From the NCBI GenBank assembly GCA_934255435.1, contig CAKQNZ010000010.1, forward strand, positions 1 to 25,519: a stretch of DNA of 25,519 bases, written 5' to 3'. The notes under the pieces are model-generated. The model had not been told where the DNA came from, searched no databases, and saw only the letters and a program-made list of their open reading frames with translations. Shown piece after piece: positions 22,121 through 25,519 of the stretch. The translations under genes and the position numbers were made by a program. Source of the DNA: an uncultured Clostridia bacterium. Its GTDB lineage: Bacteria; Bacillota; Clostridia; Peptostreptococcales; Anaerovoracaceae. The stretch's first letter is position 1; each line of letters starts with the position of its first letter.

Positions 22121-23983
22121 ATGCGAAAAGAACTCGTATCGCTGAGACAGCGAATGAAAGAAAAAGGCGTCGACCTTTATATCATACCGACTACGGATTT
22201 CCATGGGTCGGAGTATGTCAACGACTATTTCAAATGCAGGGAGTACGTCTCAGGTTTTACCGGCTCTGCAGGTACCCTGGTGGTGACACAGGAATGGGCT
22301 GGTCTGTGGACTGACGGCAGATATTTTCTGCAGGCAAGGCACCAGCTGGAAGGCAGCGGGATAGAACTCATGGAGATGGGGATGCCCGGTGTGCCTGAAA
22401 TCACGACGTATATAAAGGACCAGCTCGACATGCACACTGCCAGGGTAAGTGCTGCATACATGACTGACATGAGTGACAGTTACGGTGGCGGGACTATGCC
22501 GGAGAGCGGCGAGATCAGGTTCACCATTGGTTTCGATGGCAGGGTAATGAGTCACAGGATGGGAGAAGAGATGCAGAATCTTTGCGCTGACGAGAGAGGC
22601 GAGTGGCCGGGACGTTTCAGGTCGTGCATCGCATATGACATGGATCTGGCAGGGGACATATGGAAAGACAGGCCGCTACTCATACCGTCGGAAATATATC
22701 CGTTGAGCGATGACGTCACAGGCGAATCACCGGCGTCCAGGCTGCAGCGGATAAGGCAGGAAATGGACAGTGCTGACTGGCTGCTGGTGAGCAGGCTGGA
22801 GGATATTGCGTGGATATATGATCTGAGAGGCCGTGATGTGGAGCATACGCCGGTATTTTACGCCTATGCACTGATATCAAAGGACAGCGATACGCTGTAT
22901 GTGATGGATGAAAGCTACAAAAGCAAGGCCGGACAAAGGCCCGGCAGCGCCATAAAATCCTATGGGGAGCTTACTGACGATCTGCTGTCTCTCCGGGCCT
23001 GCACCGTGATGCTGGACGAGGGTTCAGTGTCCTACGCTGTCAGCGAAGGTTTTGACACGTCGGTGAGACGCATCTTTGCAGAAAGTCCCGCAGAAAAGCT
23101 CAAGGCTGTGAAAAACAGCACGGAGATAAAGGCGACGAGGAACGCACATATAAGGGACGGAGCTGCCATGGCGGAGTTCCTGTGCTGGCTGAAATCAGAG
23201 ATAAATGAGCCCGGCAGCAGGATCACGGAGATCTCTCTGGCAGATCATCTGGAACGATGTCGGAGAGCGCAGGGAGCATACGATCTCAGCTTTGATACCA
23301 TCGCAGGATATGAGGCGCACGGTGCGGTGATACATTACTCGGCTACGCCTGAGTCCGATGTAGAGCTGAAGGCCGAAGGCTTCGTACTTATAGATTCCGG
23401 CGGTCAGTACGATGACGGCACAACGGATATAACAAGGACTGTGGCGCTGGGACCGGTAAGTGATGAACGCAGGAAAAATTATACGGCAGTGCTGAAAAGT
23501 CATATAGCTCTGGCGACGGCTGTATTCGGTCCGGAGACTACAGGCTACGATCTTGACGTCATAGCCAGAACGCCGCTGAAAGATCTGGGCCTGGATTTCC
23601 GCCACGGGACAGGTCACGGCGTGGGGCACATGCTCAGTGTCCATGAAGGACCAAACACCATAACGCCGGGGCCATCAGGCAAACGCTGCCATATAGTTCC
23701 GGGAATGATAACAAGCGATGAGCCGGGATTATATATCGAAGGACAGTACGGCATCAGGATAGAAAATGAAATACTCTGCACAGATGGCAAAGACGGATAC
23801 AGATTCGAAATGCTGACACTCTGTCCTTACGAGCGTGAGGCCATAGATACTGCCATGCTGACTGATGAGGAGCTAAACTACATCGACGATTATCACAGCT
23901 GGGTCTGTGAAACCCTGTCGCCGATAGTCAGCGAAAAGACAGACGAATGGCTGAAAGAGCAGTGCAGGCCGCTGGAACGGTGA
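22121..23983 (+). CDS. Aminopeptidase P family (Xaa-Pro) metallopeptidase
   Basis: A 620-residue M24B enzyme that removes an N-terminal residue preceding proline. It has the three-domain layout of the long aminopeptidase P type: two creatinase-like N-terminal domains (about 1-325, opening with MKEKGVDLYIIPTTDFHGSE), the M24 pita-bread domain (about 330-560) and a C-terminal extension of about 60 residues. The dimetal ligands are D425 (LIDSGG), D436 (TTDITRT), H499 (HGTGHGVGH), E534 (SDEPGLY) and E548 (GIRIEN). The ATG at 22121 is the first in frame; the ribosome binding site is weak (AAAGAAG, about nine bases upstream). It is cytoplasmic, with no signal peptide, and has its own terminator. 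Confidence 0.93.
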   Translation: MRKELVSLRQRMKEKGVDLYIIPTTDFHGSEYVNDYFKCREYVSGFTGSAGTLVVTQEWAGLWTDGRYFLQARHQLEGSGIELMEMGMPGVPEITTYIKDQLDMHTARVSAAYMTDMSDSYGGGTMPESGEIRFTIGFDGRVMSHRMGEEMQNLCADERGEWPGRFRSCIAYDMDLAGDIWKDRPLLIPSEIYPLSDDVTGESPASRLQRIRQEMDSADWLLVSRLEDIAWIYDLRGRDVEHTPVFYAYALISKDSDTLYVMDESYKSKAGQRPGSAIKSYGELTDDLLSLRACTVMLDEGSVSYAVSEGFDTSVRRIFAESPAEKLKAVKNSTEIKATRNAHIRDGAAMAEFLCWLKSEINEPGSRITEISLADHLERCRRAQGAYDLSFDTIAGYEAHGAVIHYSATPESDVELKAEGFVLIDSGGQYDDGTTDITRTVALGPVSDERRKNYTAVLKSHIALATAVFGPETTGYDLDVIARTPLKDLGLDFRHGTGHGVGHMLSVHEGPNTITPGPSGKRCHIVPGMITSDEPGLYIEGQYGIRIENEILCTDGKDGYRFEMLTLCPYEREAIDTAMLTDEELNYIDDYHSWVCETLSPIVSEKTDEWLKEQCRPLER

Positions 23984-24156
23984 CGATACGGCCTTGAGCC
24001 ACCATACAGATAAAGCAAGAGCTGACCTGCAATGATAGTCTCCGCAGCAAAATCCGTGAAACGTTGTCATAGAAAGTAAGTACAAAGACAGCTGCGGTGC
24101 ATATGCCCACTGGATGGCCCGGCCTCAGCAAGCCGGAAAATCCATGCTGAAAGGAT

Positions 24157-24194
24157 AAAACCACCGGAATCCATATTGACAACCGGTGGTTTTT
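24157..24194 (+). terminator. Intrinsic terminator of the aminopeptidase gene
   Basis: AAAACCACCGG (24157-24167) pairs with CCGGTGGTTTT (24183-24193) with a 15-base loop and a T run. It lies 174 bases after the stop codon. A smaller stem CCGGC/GCCGG (24119-24123/24132-24136) precedes it. The gap 23984-24156 shows nothing else recognised. Confidence 0.85.
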
Positions 24195-24204
24195 CAGATA
24201 TTCT
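24176..24204 (+). promoter_or_regulatory. Promoter of the cysteine desulfurase gene
   Basis: TTGACA (24176-24181), a 17-base spacer and TATTCT (24199-24204). The -35 box lies inside the loop of the preceding terminator hairpin, a compact overlap of end and start signals. Confidence 0.55.
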
Positions 24205-24255
24205 ATTCCTATAAAACAGATATGATTTACGTAAAATCTGGAAAGGCATCAGCGT

Positions 24256-25422
24256 ATGTGTGTTACAAAAGATGAAAGAAAACTTATATATGCAGACAAC
24301 GCCGCCACCACAAGGATGAGTGAAGCGGCAAAGGCGGCCATGCTGGAATGCATCGATGAGTGTTTCGGCAACCCTTCCGCCATGCATCCGGCTGGACAGA
24401 AGGCGGCCATGGAGCTGATGAGATCCCGCAGGATAATGGCGGAGCATCTGAACTGTCTCCCGAACGAGATCTACTTCACATCAGGGGGCAGCGAGTCCGA
24501 CAACCAGGCGCTGATATCTGCAGCTGCAGCAGGAGATGCAAAGGGCTGCAGGCACATAATTTCAGTGGAGACAGAACACCACGCAGTGCTGAACACGCTG
24601 AAAAAGCTGGAAAAACAGGGCTTCGAAGTAGCTTTGCTGCATCCGGACGAGGAAGGTTTTATCAGTCCGCAGCAGGTGGAAGCAGCCATCCGGGAGGATA
24701 CGGCTCTTGTCAGCATGATGTACGCCAACAATGAGATCGGCACGATAGCGCCTGTAGCGGATATTGGCAGGATATGCAGGGAGCACGGCGTCGTATTCCA
24801 TACCGATGCGGTGCAGGCTGCAGGGACCATAGCCATAGATGTAAAGGCGCAGGATATAGACATGCTTTCCCTGTCGGCGCATAAATTCCACGGACCGAAA
24901 GGCATCGGGCTGCTGTACGCCAGACGTGGGACAGAACTGGTGAGCCTGATAGAAGGCGGCGCACAGGAGCGGGGCAGGAGAGCCGGTACGGAAAATCTCC
25001 CTGCCATCGCAGGCATGGCGGCAGCTTTCCGTGAGGCATGCATAAACAGACAGGAAAATACTACAAAGACTGCAAAACTGCGGGACTACGTCATAAGCAG
25101 ACTGTCTGAGATACCGGGAGCAGTGCTGAACGGCCCCGGCACATCACAGCGTCTGCCAGGCAATGTATCTTTCTGTTTCGAAGGCGTAAACAGCGAATCA
25201 CTGCTGCTGCAGCTTTCGCAGCACGGGATCTGCGCATCTGCAGGCTCGGCATGTATGTCCGGATCCATCGAACCAAGCCATGTGATGCTGGTCATAGGAC
25301 GCAGCCGGGAGCTGGCCTCAGGATCGCTGAGACTGACTTTTTCCGCAGAGAATACAATGGAGGAGGCAGAGCTGATATGTTCAGTGATGCCCAAGGTAAT
25401 ATCAAAACTGAGAGGAGAATGA
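24256..25422 (+). CDS. Cysteine desulfurase, NifS/IscS family
   Basis: A 388-residue PLP enzyme that removes sulfur from cysteine, giving alanine and a protein persulfide for Fe-S cluster, thiamine or tRNA thiolation pathways. Key residues are H108 (TEHHAV), D184 and Q187 (HTDAVQAAG), the PLP lysine K210 (SAHKFHGPKG) and the catalytic C333 (SAGSACMSG). The short SACMSG loop and the early start IYADNAATT place it with the group I NifS/IscS enzymes. The ATG at 24256 follows GGAAAGG with nine bases between. No iscU, iscR or thiI gene is adjacent within the window, so its acceptor is unknown. An HD-domain gene begins two bases after the stop codon. Confidence 0.93.
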   Translation: MCVTKDERKLIYADNAATTRMSEAAKAAMLECIDECFGNPSAMHPAGQKAAMELMRSRRIMAEHLNCLPNEIYFTSGGSESDNQALISAAAAGDAKGCRHIISVETEHHAVLNTLKKLEKQGFEVALLHPDEEGFISPQQVEAAIREDTALVSMMYANNEIGTIAPVADIGRICREHGVVFHTDAVQAAGTIAIDVKAQDIDMLSLSAHKFHGPKGIGLLYARRGTELVSLIEGGAQERGRRAGTENLPAIAGMAAAFREACINRQENTTKTAKLRDYVISRLSEIPGAVLNGPGTSQRLPGNVSFCFEGVNSESLLLQLSQHGICASAGSACMSGSIEPSHVMLVIGRSRELASGSLRLTFSAENTMEEAELICSVMPKVISKLRGE

Positions 25423-25424
25423 AA

Positions 25425-25519
25425 ATGAGCAAGGAATTTACAAGAGACGAAGCATGGGAACTTCTTAAAGAATACAACAGCGACCCTTTCCATCTGAAAC
25501 ATGCAGTCACAGTGGAAGG
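25425..25519 (+). CDS. HD-domain hydrolase (HDIG-like), 5' part only
   Basis: Only the first 31 residues are in the window and the frame stays open to its end. The sequence (FTRDEAWELLKEYNSDPFHL, then KHAVTVE) matches the start of small HD-domain phosphohydrolases of Clostridia, in which HxxxVE is the first metal-site segment. The ATG at 25425 is preferred because AGGAGA (25413-25418) lies seven bases upstream; an in-frame ATG at 25419 is too close to that site. It starts two bases after the cysteine desulfurase stop codon, so the two form an operon. The substrate is not known. Confidence 0.7.
   Translation, partial: MSKEFTRDEAWELLKEYNSDPFHLKHAVTVE

Noticed and set aside
23984..24255. Riboswitch or T-box before the cysteine desulfurase gene
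   Set aside because: No T-box core, SAM, TPP or cobalamin box was recognised; the hairpin is explained as the terminator of the preceding gene.

Overview
The window looks like a chromosomal segment of an anaerobic Firmicute, most likely class Clostridia. The evidence is strong AGGAGG-type ribosome binding sites, TTGACA/TATAAT-type promoters, U-tailed intrinsic terminators, families typical of Clostridia (DUF4491, Nim-like flavoproteins, MocR, YkkCD, zf-HC2 anti-sigma proteins), heavy use of ATA and AGG codons, and moderate GC. No species is assigned. No rRNA, tRNA, phage, transposase or cas gene was seen.

Layout. 25-2618: a sigma-54-dependent PAS/AAA+ activator, a hairpin-rich intergenic element, a frameshifted small surface-protein gene and a VanZ-like membrane protein. 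2978-6172: two paralogous pyridoxamine-phosphate-oxidase-fold flavoproteins flank a DUF4491 membrane protein and a MocR/PdxR-type regulator; a TGTACAG-like motif recurs at three places. 6475-9336: glycerol dehydrogenase, then a large AAA-ATPase-like/PD-(D/E)xK protein. 9431-10385: a paired SMR exporter (ykkC/ykkD) behind a promoter and a leader that can fold into either a two-hairpin form or a terminator, which looks like a guanidine-type riboswitch. 10528-13333: an Ada-AraC-AlkA DNA repair fusion, a GNAT acetyltransferase and a convergent QueG-like iron-sulfur protein. 13566-15161: a LysE/RhtB exporter and a DERQ-motif membrane protein/XRE regulator operon with a clear palindromic operator. 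15459-16823: a CorC/CNNM-type CBS membrane protein with a structured leader. 17034-20071: an ECF sigma factor placed between two zf-HC2 anti-sigma genes, plus a small membrane protein; two matching ECF-like promoters suggest one autoregulated unit. 20072-20906: an 835-base gene-free stretch with four 37-bp inverted-repeat elements in a symmetric layout. 20907-25519: a D-2-hydroxyacid dehydrogenase, an aminopeptidase P, a cysteine desulfurase and the start of an HD-domain hydrolase.

Most genes are short independent units with their own promoters and terminators. The coupled units are ykkCD, alkA-GNAT, DUF2178-XRE, anti-sigma/sigma/anti-sigma and cysteine desulfurase/HD. The most unusual signals are the 37-bp element array, the double anti-sigma operon with its shared promoter sequence, the switchable ykkC leader, the Cys-rich tail of YkkC and the MocR neighbourhood.
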